Of a DNA stretch of 64,000 nt, positions 10,694-21,491 are shown one piece after another. A model generated the notes under the pieces. The model saw nothing but the letters and a program-made list of their open reading frames with translations. It did not search any database and was not told where the DNA came from. The position numbers and the translations under genes are program-made. The DNA lies in contig NZ_LS991949.1 in NCBI RefSeq assembly GCF_900476125.1, positions 1 to 64,000 of the forward strand, written 5' to 3'. The DNA comes from Metamycoplasma alkalescens (GTDB lineage: Bacteria; Bacillota_I; Bacilli_A; Mycoplasmatales; Metamycoplasmataceae). Position 1 is the stretch's first letter. Each line of letters begins with the position of its first letter.

Positions 10694-11086
10694 ATGACAA
10701 GCGAAAGAAAACTATCAATTGTTTCTTTAATTATAAAGGTAGTTGGAATTATTTTATTAGGAGTTGCAATTTATTTTATTATTCAAAATGCTGCTCCTGC
10801 TATAAAGGAACTTAAAGAAAAAATTGAAACTGAGAGTTTTAAAGATACATTTGATCGAATAAAATCAATTATAAAATCAAATCTGACATACTTTATTATC
10901 CTTGGTTCAGGATTACTAACTGCAGTTTTAACATATGTGTTGGATTTAGCAATATTAACAATGTCAAGTTGAAAGAGTCAAGCATTTGGAAAAATAATTT
11001 TATTCTTATCAACATTACTTCCGGTTTTATGAGTTATATCATGAATTGGGAACATTGGAATTATAGTAAAAACAAAAGTTTATTAA
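10694..11086 (+). CDS. small membrane protein of unknown function
   Basis: A 130-aa protein I do not recognise. It has a hydrophobic segment at about residues 9-29 (SLIIKVVGIILLGVAIYFII), a charged stretch KELKEKIETESFKDTFDRIK, a second hydrophobic segment near 57-82 and a third near 97-120. TGA codons near 10970, 11028 and 11042 read as Trp. The ATG follows AAGGGGAA. mscL starts 56 bp after the stop on the same strand, so the pair may share a transcript and a membrane role. Confidence 0.8.
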
Positions 11087-11142
11087 GCATAAAAAAAATT
11101 AAATAAAAGCAAAAATATTTTGAAATTTTTAGGAAGGAAAGA

Positions 11143-11604
11143 ATGACAAAAGAAGAATTAAAAGATAAAAAAATGTATGTTAAAAAAGCTTTTAAAGATG
11201 CAAAAGCAGCTTTAAAGCGTGGCAATATTTTCATGCTTGCTATTGGACTATTATTAGGAGCAAGTTTTGGGGCTGTTGTTGCTTCATTGGCAAATGACGT
11301 AATTATGGCATCAATTGCTTCAATCTTTAGTGTTGATAGTGTAAAAGATCTTAAAGCAGGGAATGTTTTAATTGGTAAATTTCTAGCTGCTTTAATTCAG
11401 TTTCTAATTGTAACACTGTTTGTATTTCTTATTCTTTTTCTAGTTTTTTTAATTAAAAATATTATTGCTTATCATAGAGCTAAAAAACAACCAATTGAAG
11501 AACCAAAAATAGAAGTCCCACAACCAACTGTTGAAGAATTAATTCTAAAGGAACTTCAAGACTTAAATAAAAAATTTGATTCAATCTCAAAACAAAAAAA
11601 ATAA
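11143..11604 (+). CDS. mscL: large-conductance mechanosensitive channel
   Basis: A 153-aa MscL that opens under membrane tension to release solutes. The first membrane helix carries the family's pattern near residue 27 (RGNIFMLAIGLLLGASFGAV), followed by a loop with DVIMASIASIF. A second helix spans about 84-108 and ends in a charged amphipathic tail. An AAGGAA site precedes the ATG, and a terminator follows at 11640. For a wall-less cell an emergency valve is a sensible function. Confidence 0.92.
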   Translation: MTKEELKDKKMYVKKAFKDAKAALKRGNIFMLAIGLLLGASFGAVVASLANDVIMASIASIFSVDSVKDLKAGNVLIGKFLAALIQFLIVTLFVFLILFLVFLIKNIIAYHRAKKQPIEEPKIEVPQPTVEELILKELQDLNKKFDSISKQKK

Positions 11605-11639
11605 GATTTTTATTTTAAATAATTTCATTTAAACAGCAT

Positions 11640-11671
11640 AAAAATTGGACCTTTAAAGTTCAATTTTTTTA
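11640..11671 (+). terminator. terminator after mscL
   Basis: Stem AAAATTG / CAATTTT around CCTTTAAAG, followed by a long T-rich tract. Confidence 0.7.
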
Positions 11672-11706
11672 TTTTTTTCTAATTAGAAAATTAATAAAAA
11701 TAAAAT

Positions 11707-11761
11707 TGCTATAATTTTAAAGTGTTTTATTTATTATTTCATGAAATAATAAAAAACACTT
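11707..11761 (+). promoter_or_regulatory. arcBC promoter and 5' leader hairpin
   Basis: An extended -10 TTGC TATAAT (TATAAT at 11710-11715) is followed by a long dyad at 11720-11761. The arms are AAGTGTTTT / AAAACACTT and TTATTATTTC / GAAATAATAA, giving a 19-bp stem with one 2-base bulge and a 2-base tip. The transcript should start at about the base of this dyad, so it may be an operator or a 5' hairpin protecting the message. Confidence 0.65.
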
Positions 11762-11808
11762 AGAAATTCCAAACATTAAAAAATTTAAATAGGAGATTTA
11801 TTTATTAT

Positions 11809-12852
11809 ATGCCAATGAATTTAAAAGGTCGTAGTTTAGATACAGCGCTAAATTTTACAACCGATGAAATTAATTATCTTTTAGATCTTTCTTGAGAATT
11901 GAAGAAAGCAAAAATGCAAGGATTACATGTTAATAATCGTCCATTAACAGGCTCAAACATTGTAATAATGTTTCAAAAAGACTCAACAAGAACCCGATGT
12001 GCATTTGAAGTTGCAGCTGCAGATTTAGGTGCAAGTTGTACATACATCGGACCTACAGGTTCAAACTTTGGTAAAAAAGAATCAGTTGAAGATACAGCTA
12101 TGGTTTTAGGACAAATGTATGATGGAATTGAATTCCGTGGATTCAAACAATCAGATGTTGAAGCTTTAGCAAAATATTCAGGTGTACCAGTTTGAAACGG
12201 GTTAACCGATGCTGAACACCCAACCCAAATGCTAGCTGACTACTTAACATTTAAAGAAGTTGTTGGAGACCTAAGAGGAAAGAAAATTGTTTTTGCTGGT
12301 GACATCAAAAACAACGTTGCTCGTTCATTAATGATTGGTGCTGCATTCTTTGGTGTACACATTGTTATGTGTTGTCCAAAAGCACAATGAGAAATTGTTA
12401 AAAGTGGTCCAGATCATAAACACGTTTATGAAGAAGTTCAAAAATTATTTGAACGTAATGGTGGATCAGTAACATTTTCAGATAATAAATTAGAAGCTGC
12501 TAAAGATGCAGACGCAATTTATACAGATGTTTGAGTATCATTAGGAGAACCATTTGAATTATTTGAATCACGTATTCAAGAATTAGGTGCTTTCCAAGTT
12601 GATATGGCTATGATTAAAGCTGCAAAAGAAAGTGTTATTTTCTTACACTGCTTACCTGCATTTCATGATGATAAAACTTTATTCTCAGCAGAAATTAAAG
12701 AAAAACTTGGCGCAAAATATCCAGTTGTTGCAACAGGTGCAATGGAAGTTACTGATGAAGTATTCCAATCAAAATACAACAAATCAATTCAACAAGCTGG
12801 AAACCGTATGCACACAATTAAAGCAGTTATTTTAGCTACACTAGGATACTAA
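11809..12852 (+). CDS. arcB: catabolic ornithine carbamoyltransferase
   Basis: A 347-aa OTCase, the second step of the arginine deiminase pathway: citrulline plus phosphate gives ornithine and carbamoyl phosphate. Family motifs are present: [15 protein letters not shown] near residue 65 (carbamoyl phosphate binding), [11 protein letters not shown] near 136 and [10 protein letters not shown] near 280. TGA codons near 11893, 12193, 12388 and 12532 are Trp. AGGAGATTT lies 10 bp before the ATG; a second Met is two codons later. arcC starts 1 bp after the stop. It is 7.3 kb from arcA. Confidence 0.97.
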
Positions 12853-12853
12853 T

Positions 12854-13789
12854 ATGAGTCGAATTGTTATTGCTTTAGGTGGAAATGCTTTAGGAAATAC
12901 TCCTGAAGAACAAAAAGAATTAGTAAAAATTCCTGCAAAAAAAATTGCTGAATTAGTTAAGGCTGGACACGAAGTTATTGTTGGACATGGAAATGGCCCA
13001 CAAGTTGGAATGATTTTCAATGGATTTGTTAGTGCGGCTTCAGTTAATCCTAAATCACCATTAGTGCCATTACCAGAAGCTGGTGCAATGTCACAAGGTT
13101 ACATTGGTTACCATATGGTTAATGCAATTACTAATGCATTTAATAAAGAAGGATTAAAAGAAAAAGAAGTTTTATATATCTTAACCCAAACTTTAGTTGA
13201 TGCTAAGGATCCTGCATTTCTAAACCCAACAAAACCAATTGGCCCATTCTTTGGTACAAAAGAAGAAGCAGAAGCTGCTAATCCAAATAGTGTGATTGTT
13301 GAAGACGCTGGACGTGGTTTTCGTAAAGTTGTTGCTTCACCAAAACCAATCAACTTCGTTGGTATTAATCAAATTAAAAATGCCATTAATTCAGGTGCAA
13401 CAGTAATTGTTGGTGGTGGCGGTGGTATCCCTACAATCAAACATGAATGTGGCACAATCGAAGGTGTTGATGGCGTTATTGATAAAGACTTTGCTTTAGC
13501 AAAAATGGCAGCTTTAGCAAATGCTGACTATTTCATTGTTTTAACAGCCGTTGATTATGTTAAAGTAAACTTCGGAAAACCAGATCAAAAAGATCTAAAA
13601 CACGTTACAAAATCTGAATTAGAAAAATACATCGATGAAAAACAATTTGCACCTGGTAGCATGTTACCAAAAGTACAAGCTGCAATCAAATTTGTTGAAG
13701 AAGGTGGAAAAGCTGCATTCATTGGTGATTTAAAAGACTTAGAAGACATTATTGATGAAAAAGTTGGCACAAAAGTTACTTTAAATTAA
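12854..13789 (+). CDS. arcC: carbamate kinase
   Basis: A 311-aa carbamate kinase that makes ATP from carbamoyl phosphate and ADP, the energy-yielding step of arginine breakdown. Seen: ALGGNALGNTPEEQ at the N-terminus, GHGNGPQVGMI near residue 44, GGGGGIPTI near 190 and a C-terminal PGSMLPKVQAA. There is no in-frame TGA. It is tightly coupled to arcB (1-bp gap) and ended by a bidirectional terminator. Confidence 0.97.
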   Translation: MSRIVIALGGNALGNTPEEQKELVKIPAKKIAELVKAGHEVIVGHGNGPQVGMIFNGFVSAASVNPKSPLVPLPEAGAMSQGYIGYHMVNAITNAFNKEGLKEKEVLYILTQTLVDAKDPAFLNPTKPIGPFFGTKEEAEAANPNSVIVEDAGRGFRKVVASPKPINFVGINQIKNAINSGATVIVGGGGGIPTIKHECGTIEGVDGVIDKDFALAKMAALANADYFIVLTAVDYVKVNFGKPDQKDLKHVTKSELEKYIDEKQFAPGSMLPKVQAAIKFVEEGGKAAFIGDLKDLEDIIDEKVGTKVTLN

Positions 13790-13801
13790 TCAAAAAGCAT
13801 A

Positions 13802-13833
13802 AAAAAAGTCAAGATTTGCTTCTTGACTTTTTC
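13802..13833. terminator. bidirectional terminator between arcC and rlmB
   Basis: Stem AAAAAGTCAAGA / TCTTGACTTTTT around TTTGCT. The A-rich 5' arm and T-rich 3' arm suit both converging genes. Confidence 0.85.
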
Positions 13834-13836
13834 TTA

Positions 13837-14532
13837 TTATTTTTTGCTTTGCTTAAAGATTTCATATAGACAAATTGCAGTTGCAGCATTAACATTCAGT
13901 GATTGAATTGCTTGTTTATCTTGTTCAATATATATAATTTCATCAGCATGCTTTAATAATGTTTTTGAAACTCCACTATGTTCATTGCCCATGATGATTG
14001 CAATTGGGAAACTAAAGTTTGTATCTGAAATTTTTTTAGCATTTTTATCAAGTGCTGTTGCATAGATTCAAAAACGATTTTTTTTAAGAAATTCAGTTGC
14101 TTCAAATAAGCTAGATACTTTAATAATTTTGGTATCGCGAAATCCGCCCGAAGAAATTTTTAGAACAACCGGAGTGACATCAATGCTACGGTCTTTAGGA
14201 ATAATGATATGCTTAATTCCAAATACATTTGCTGAACGAATAATTGCACCAAAATTTTGGGGATCTTGAATATGATCCAAAATTAAAATTGCTTGAGCTT
14301 TATCTTTTAGAATCACGCCAATATCATCATATTTAAAAGCTTCAATTTCAGCAATATATCCTTGGTGATTACCTTTTATTAGTTTATCCATTTCTTTTGT
14401 TGTCAAGTAGGTTATATTTTTAAATTTAATTGCTTGATTTTTTAGATTTGAAGCTAAATAAATTTTTTTAATTGGATAATCATTTTTAATTGCTTCAAGA
14501 ACAGAATTTTTACCATAAATAAAATTTTTCAT
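13837..14532 (-). CDS. rlmB: TrmH-family 23S rRNA 2'-O-ribose methyltransferase
   Basis: A 231-aa SPOUT methyltransferase. The three family motifs are clear: LDHIQDPQNFGAIIRSA near residue 89, an AIIMGNEHSGVS segment near 178, and IEQDKQAIQSLNVNAATAI near 200. The N-terminal IYGKNSVLEAIK is typical of RlmB, which modifies G2251 of 23S rRNA. One TGA near 14068 is Trp. Its ATG overlaps the cysS stop (TAATG), a cysS-rlmB coupling common in Firmicutes. A related tRNA target cannot be excluded. Confidence 0.9.
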
Positions 14533-15737
14533 TATACTAATTTTCTTTCTTTTAGAATTTCTCTAATTGCATCAGCTTGATTGTATTTTTTATTTTTAAG
14601 CAACGCTTGTCATTGATTATATAGATTTTTATCTTCTTGACTAATAATTTTAAGGGGAAAAATAAAACCAAGAATTTTCATAATTTCTAAAAATGTTTTA
14701 TATTGATCTTCTTTTTTGGTAAGTTGAATAATTTCTTTATAAGCATTTGAAAAATTCAAATTAGCAATCTCTTCAATTACTTCTTTAACTTTTCTTTCAT
14801 CAATCTCATTTTCAATCTTTTTCAATTGAATTGTGTTGTTTAAAAGATTGAATTTGTTGATTATTGTTTGAATTGAGTCTAAAAGTTCATCTGTTAAATT
14901 AATTGGTTTTGCAAAATTGGTTGTTAGAATTAATAACTTATATGTGTCAGCATCATATTTTTTTAAAAAATCATGTGGAAAAATTAAATTACCAATTGAT
15001 TTTGACATTTTTTGATTTTTATAATTTAAAGTGCCAAAATGAATTCATTTTTTTGTGATTGATTTTTTATAGATTGCTCAATGTTGAATATTTTCATTTT
15101 CATGATGTGGAAAGATTAAATCAATTCCTCCACCATGCAAGTCAATTGTTTGCCCTTGAAAATATTTGGCAATAAAACAGCTACATTCTGTGTGTCATCC
15201 AGGACGACCTAAACCAAACGGACTTTGAAACTTAATGCCATTTGTTGTTTCTTTCCATAGTGTAAAATCATTTGGATTTTTTTTACCCAATATCTTTTCA
15301 TCCTCTGAAACAAGATGATTGATTTTTTGGTTACTAATATTTCCATAAACATCTTCAAATTGTTTGACATCAAAAAAAACATTTCCCGCAACTTTGTAAG
15401 CAGCATTTTTTTCTAGAAGGATGCTAATGTAATCATAAATGTCTTGCAATGAATCTGTAACCCGAACAATTTTTGTAGGTTTTTCTAAGTTAAATGTGTC
15501 AAATAATTGCAAATAATATTCTTCATATTTTTTTGCAATTTCTTTTTCTGTTTTGTTTTCATTGATTGCTTTTTGAATGATTTTGTCATCAATATCAGTG
15601 ATATTGTTTAAATAAAAAATCTCTTCACCTAAGAATCTTTGAGCGCGAATCATGATATCAAAAGTCACAGTTGGTCTTAGATTTCCAATGTGGGGATAAT
15701 TATAAACTGTAGGACCACATAAGTAATATTTTTTCAT
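14532..15737 (-). CDS. cysS: cysteinyl-tRNA synthetase
   Basis: A 401-aa class I synthetase. Seen: [16 protein letters not shown] with the HIGN signature at residue 16, ITDIDDKII near 46, the zinc region with GWHTECSCF and HHENE near 180-208, and KMSKSIGN at 243-250. At 401 aa it is shorter than the roughly 460 aa of many bacterial CysRS, with a reduced C-terminal region. TGA codons, for example near 15195, are Trp. It shares a 59-bp divergent gap with argS and overlaps rlmB by one base. Confidence 0.95.
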
Positions 15738-15780
15738 GTCATCATTATATATGAAATTAAAATCTTTTAATATACATTTG

Positions 15781-15797
15781 CTATATAATTTAAATTA
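15781..15797 (+). promoter_or_regulatory. argS promoter, apparently leaderless
   Basis: TATAAT at 15784-15789 ends only 7 bp before the argS ATG at 15797, so transcription would start at about the start codon. No Shine-Dalgarno sequence fits in between. Confidence 0.6.
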
Positions 15798-17422
15798 TGA
15801 AAATGGCAAAAGATATTATTATAAATTCAATTCAAGAATCTTTAGATAAATTAAAGATAAAAAAAGAAATTGTATTAACAGAAGCAAAAAATTATGGAGA
15901 TTATTCAACAAATATTGCCTTAACACTACAAAAAGACTTGGGTAAAAAAGCAATTGAAATTGCACAAGATATTGTTAAAAATATTGATTTAAATAAATAC
16001 AATCAAATTAGTGAAATAAAAATTGCTGAACCTGGTTTTATTAATTTTTGAGTAACAAATGCAGTATTTGCAGAAACTGTTAATATAATCAATAAATTAG
16101 GCGCTGAATATGGAAATGGCTTAAAGGAAGGCAAAGGAAAAATAAATATTGAGTTTGTTTCAGCGAACCCTACTGGATATTTACATATCGGTCATGCTCG
16201 TAATGCAGCAATTGGTGCTACATTATCAAATATTTTAGAAAAAGCGGGTTTCAATGTAACTCGTGAATACTTTATTAATGATTATGGAAATCAAATGAAT
16301 AAATTAGCAATTTCAATTTATTCAAGATATCAACAAATTTTTGATGAAAATTATCAATTACCAGAAAATGCTTATCGTGGTGGTGATATTGTTCAATTTG
16401 CAAGTGCATTTCATGAAAAATATCAAGATCAATACAAAAATGCTGAGTACACACCTGAAGTGGAAGACTTGTTTAGAGAATTTGGTAGAGAATATGCTTT
16501 AATGAACATCAACAAAGATCTAAAAAGATTTGGTGTTTGATTTGATATTTATACATCAGAAAAAGAACAATATGAAAAAAATTTGGTTTGACCAGTAATT
16601 AAAAGACTAAAAACCACATATGAGAAAGATGGTGCGACTTGATTGCAAACAACCAAAGGAGGCAAAGATGATAAAGATAGAGTTATTATCAAAGCAAATG
16701 GTGATTCAACTTATATGTGTGCAGATATTGCTTACCACGAACAAAAATTCAAGGCTTTAAATGATCCTGAAAAAGGTATTATTATTGATGTTTGAGGTGG
16801 AGATCACTCAGGTTATGTTGAACGTATTAAATTTGCTTTTGAGGATCTAGGTTACCGTAGAGATCAAATGGAAGTTATTTTATTCCAATTGATAAGAATT
16901 ATGAAAAATGGTAAAGAAATTAAAATGTCAAAACGTCTTGGTACTTCTTTAACAATGAGAGAATTAATGGATGAAGTTGGTAAGGATGCAATTAGATTCT
17001 TTTTAATTGAAAGATCATATAATTCAAGAATTGATTTTGATATTAAAAAAGTTACAAGTACAGATGAAACAAATTCACTTTACATCATCAAATATGCCCA
17101 TGCACGTTGTGCACAATTATTAGAAAAATTTGCTTATAAAAATCCGCAGGCAACTGAATTTAGTGATACATTTTCACAAAAATTAATTGCAGAGTTAAAA
17201 GAATATCCTGATTTGATTGCATCAATGGGTAAAAATTACAAAGTTAACTTATTGCCTCCATATTTATTAAAATTAGCCGGAACTTTTAATTCATTTTATT
17301 CAAACATTAAAGTTGCTAACTCAGCAAATGAAGAAAGCTATGTTGCCTTAGTAAAAGCTGTAAAAACAGTTTTAGCAGACGGAATGAAATTAATGGATTT
17401 AGATATTCCAAATAAAATGTAA
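15797..17422 (+). CDS. argS: arginyl-tRNA synthetase
   Basis: A 541-aa class I synthetase charging tRNA-Arg. Seen: [20 protein letters not shown] with HIGH at residues 130-133, [10 protein letters not shown] near 157, [14 protein letters not shown] near 335 and the KMSKR loop at 376-380. The C-terminal anticodon-binding domain is present. In-frame TGA codons near 16049, 16538, 16589, 16640 and 16793 are Trp. An MKM start is chosen at the first ATG, directly after a -10 box. A strong terminator follows. Confidence 0.96.
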
Positions 17423-17444
17423 GTAAAAAAAATAAAATAAAAAA

Positions 17445-17484
17445 ACCTTCTTATTTGATTATGCAATAAGGAGGTATTTTTTTT
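17445..17484 (+). terminator. terminator after argS
   Basis: An 11-bp stem ACCTTCTTATT / AATAAGGAGGT (one G-T pair) followed by a long T run. Confidence 0.88.
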
Positions 17485-17538
17485 AATTAATATTTAATAT
17501 AAATAAAAATAGGGAGGTAAAAATTGTAAATTTGAAAC

Positions 17539-17561
17539 AAACTTGATATAAGTTTATTTTT
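17539..17561 (-). terminator. weak terminator for tRNA-Ser
   Basis: Short stem AAACTT / AAGTTT with 5-base loop, just past the tRNA-Ser 3' end on the minus strand. The T-tract is poor. Confidence 0.35.
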
Positions 17562-17574
17562 TGCATAAAAAAAA

Positions 17575-17668
17575 TGGCGGGTAAGAGAGGATTTGAACCT
17601 CCGCGGGTGCTTTAGACACCCCTACAGTCTTAGCAGGACCGCCTCTTCGACCACTTGAGTACTTACCC
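17575..17668 (-). tRNA. tRNA-Ser (GCT)
   Basis: A class II tRNA of 94 nt with a long variable arm. The acceptor GGGTAAG / CTTACCC pairs, the anticodon loop holds GCT (codons AGC/AGU), the T-arm contains TTCAAAT and CCA is encoded. It stands alone between argS and the nuclease lipoprotein gene. Confidence 0.93.
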
Positions 17669-17825
17669 ATGAGATTATTGTATTTTAAATTATGCAGTAC
17701 AAATTATATACTATATTAAATTTAAAAATATAAATAACCAATTTAATTTAATTTAAATTTAATTCATCAAATTTAAACTATTTATTTAATTAAATGAAAT
17801 GATTAATATATTTCTAAAAATTAAA

Positions 17826-17866
17826 TAAAAAAGCAAGAATTGAATTTTTTTATTCTTCTTACTTTT
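17826..17866 (-). terminator. terminator of the fba-nuclease unit
   Basis: An imperfect hairpin built on AAGAAT / ATTCTT with A-rich 5' flank (T-rich on the minus strand), immediately after the nuclease gene stop. Between it and tRNA-Ser the ~160 bases are only AT-rich sequence with no gene. Confidence 0.45.
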
Positions 17867-17869
17867 TAA

Positions 17870-18622
17870 TTATTTTTTTGGATAAATTTGATTAATATCA
17901 TTATTTCAAATCAATTTTTTATTTTTTTGTGCAAATTGCTCTGATTTTTTAAGATATCAATAATAATTGTCATTTTCAGTGTAATAAGGATTTTTTTTAT
18001 TCAAAGAAATATAATAAACTTTTGAATAACCATTATCAACAAGTTCCTTATTTAAACAAATTAAATTATTTTGATTTGTTAAAAGGACAATAATTGCAAT
18101 AATTCTTTGGTAACGGTCATAAATGTTTTGTGGTTCTTTTTTCTTGCCGAAACTTTTTGTAACTTGGGGGATTACCCAAATTCTTTTTGCTTGTTCTAAA
18201 TAATTTTTTGTGAAATTTGTTGCAAGTTTACCGTATTTATATTGCAAACCTTTTGTATTTTCAAAACGATTATTTATTCTAATTCTTGTTTCGGGAGTAT
18301 CAATTCCAAAAAATCTATATTTATTGCTTTGATTTTGATTATTTAAATTAATAAATTGAGCTGTATCACCATCATTAACTGATTTTAATTTAACTTCTGT
18401 TGCATGATTTGCTTGCAAGGAATTTGAAAATAAATATTCTTTTTGATTCAATACTAAACTATTTTCATTTAAAAAAACTTCCTTATTTTTAGTAGCATTT
18501 TGCTCATTTGCTGCATGATCATTATCATTTTTTTGGTTTGGAAATGTGCATTGAATTAAGGGCATTGATGAAAAAAATAAAGTAGTAACTAAACCTAATT
18601 TTAAAAATAATTTCTTCTTCAT
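17870..18622 (-). CDS. thermonuclease (SNase-like) lipoprotein
   Basis: A 250-aa surface nuclease of the staphylococcal nuclease family. The signal peptide ends in PLIQC (lipobox Cys25), then a low-complexity Asn/Lys linker. The catalytic domain has NDGDT at 83-87, YRFFGIDTPET with Arg103 and Glu111, and YDRYQRIIA with Arg170, matching the Asp-Arg-Glu-Arg active site of SNase. TGA near 17957 is Trp. It likely degrades host nucleic acid for nucleotide supply. The start lies 3 bp after the fba stop, so it is probably co-transcribed with fba, an unusual pairing. Confidence 0.9.
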
Positions 18623-18625
18623 TTT

Positions 18626-19474
18626 TTAATTTAAAAATCTTTGTAAAATTTCTTTTGTTTTATTAAAAATGCTTTTGTTTGCTAGTTTATATAATTTTCT
18701 TGGGTTATAGTTTTTATTTTTCATAATGTCATTATTTTTAATGAAGTTTTCAATTGCTTTGGCATTAGCAATTTGTAATTCAGTATTGATATTAATTTTA
18801 GCAATTCCATTTTCAATACATTTTTTAAGATCTTTTTTATCAATTCCTGATCCCCCATGTAAAACAAGTGGAATATTAAGTTTTTTATTTATTTTTTTTA
18901 GGAGTTTAAAATTTATTCCTTGCCAATTTTTGGGATATTGCCCATGAATATTGCCAATCCCGATTGCAAGCATATCAACACCAATTTTTTTGAATTCAAT
19001 TGCTTCATTGATATCCGTATATGCAACTTTGCTAATAATATTATCTTCATTACCACCAATTCTTCCAATTTCACATTCAACGGAAAGATTTTTTTTGTGG
19101 CATATTTCTAAGATTTTTTTAGATAACTTTAAATTTTTTTCAAATGGTAATCTACTGCCATCGAACATAATTGAACTAAAATTTGCAGCAATTGCCTTTA
19201 AACAATCATCAAAATTTCCATGATCTAAATGTAAACAAACAGGAATTTTTATTTTTAAATCCAAAATTAAACTATTTACAAGATTATAACAAACATGATA
19301 TCCACCAAAATATTTTGCAGCATTTGGTGTTACTCCAAGAATAATTGGTTTTTTTAGTTCATTTGCTGCTAACAAAATATTTTTTGCTCATTCCAAATTA
19401 TTAATATTTATTTGAAAAACAACATCCTGATTTTTGTATGCATTATTTAAAATTTCTTTTGCATTAACAATCAT
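18626..19474 (-). CDS. fba: class II fructose-bisphosphate aldolase
   Basis: A 282-aa zinc aldolase splitting fructose 1,6-bisphosphate into triose phosphates. Seen: VCLHLDHGNFDDC near residue 83 with catalytic Asp and zinc His, VECEIGRIGGNED near 131, a zinc His in GIGNIHGQYP near 175, and LVLHGGSGI near 203. TGA near 19385 (NLEWAKN) is Trp and places the start at the ATG at 19474. Upstream lies the rpoE-like gene's terminator; downstream is the nuclease lipoprotein. Confidence 0.93.
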
Positions 19475-19503
19475 ATTTAATTTAAGTAAAAATTAATAAA
19501 ATA

Positions 19504-19532
19504 AAAAACTAACTGCTTGAAATTAGTTTTTA
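19504..19532 (-). terminator. terminator of the rpoE-like gene
   Basis: Stem AAAAACTAA / TTAGTTTTT that includes the stop codon; a T-rich tract follows on the minus strand. Confidence 0.7.
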
Positions 19533-19798
19533 ATAAATTCAGGTCTTTTTGTTGTTCATGTTCCATCAATATTATGAAAAAATCTACCATCTACGGTTAA
19601 TAAACGATATAGTTCCCCACGTTTTCTTAACAAGATTGCATCATCACTAATGTTTGGGTCTGTTTCATTACGTCATCTTGGAAATAAAATTTTTTGTGTC
19701 ATATCAAATAGCTTTGCAAATTCCATATTATCCTTACCATCTAAAATTTCTTCGACAACATCTAAAAGTGTTTTATATTCTTTATTTTGTTCTTGCAT
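19523..19798 (-). CDS. rpoE: RpoE (RNA polymerase delta)-like HARE-HTH protein
   Basis: A 91-aa protein starting MQEQNKEYKTLLDVVEEILD. The C-terminal part LYRLLTVDGRFFHNIDGTWT matches the winged-helix end of the delta subunit, where a GRF...WGL-type motif is conserved. Delta modulates RNA polymerase recycling and promoter selectivity in Firmicutes. The acidic C-terminal tail of the classical protein is missing, so only the folded domain remains. Two TGA codons (FPRWRNE, GTWTTKR) are Trp. The ATG follows AAGGATAAA. A 22-bp palindrome lies 25 bp upstream. Confidence 0.72.
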
Positions 19799-19822
19799 GT
19801 TTTATCCTTTACTTAATGGGGT

Positions 19823-19844
19823 ATGTATATTGTACAATATACAT
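19823..19844. promoter_or_regulatory. perfect 22-bp palindrome upstream of rpoE-like gene
   Basis: The two halves are ATGTATATTGT and ACAATATACAT with no spacer. It lies 25 bp before the rpoE-like start in the 350-bp gap that also holds the arcA promoter. It could be an operator; the half-site recurs near 10642. Confidence 0.5.
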
Positions 19845-19991
19845 CAAGTTATGTTTTTGAAATAAGTGTTTTTAAAAAAATATCAAATAGTTTATGTCTA
19901 TATTATAAACTTTTATTTATCCAATTTCAAAATATCAAGAAAAACAAAATAATTAGTCAAATTTCTTATTTTTTAGTGGTCTTATTTTCTT

Positions 19992-20016
19992 AATAAACCT
20001 AAGTATTAGGTTTATT
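19992..20016. promoter_or_regulatory. inverted repeat upstream of the arcA promoter
   Basis: A perfect 11-bp inverted repeat AATAAACCTAA / TTAGGTTTATT with a GTA centre. It has no T-tract, so a terminator is less likely than a protein-binding site. It ends 35 bp before the arcA -10 box. Confidence 0.45.
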
Positions 20017-20051
20017 TTAGTTAGTTATGAAAAAATAAGGCAAGAAAATAG

Positions 20052-20096
20052 TATAATTGAAATGTATAAATGAACATACTAAGATCATACTAAGAT
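20052..20096 (+). promoter_or_regulatory. arcA -10 box and tandem 11-bp repeat in the leader
   Basis: TATAAT at 20052-20057 lies 92 bp before the arcA ATG. Two adjoining copies of CATACTAAGAT follow at 20075-20085 and 20086-20096, inside the predicted 5' leader. Confidence 0.55.
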
Positions 20097-20139
20097 TTGG
20101 TAAAAATTTATACATACAAATATTTCTATTTATATTTGA

Positions 20140-21387
<1,248 letters not shown>

Positions 21388-21438
21388 CTAAAATTTCTAG
21401 AAAAACAAGATCATTTATTTTTATATATTAATAAGAAG

Positions 21439-21468
21439 TCTCCTAGTGCTTGTTGCTAGGAGATTTTA
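21439..21468 (+). terminator. terminator after arcA
   Basis: Stem TCTCCTAG / CTAGGAGA with loop TGCTTGTTG, followed by TTTTAT. Confidence 0.75.
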
Positions 21469-21491
21469 TATTGAAAAAAATTTAATTATGT

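Noticed and set aside
12600-12860. Separate short gene at the end of arcB
   Set aside because: It is the C-terminal part of OTCase, continuous once TGA is read as Trp; it includes the HCLPA motif.
17485-17538. Small gene after a GGGAGG sequence near 17510
   Set aside because: The following TTG is directly followed by a stop codon; no reading frame of useful length exists.
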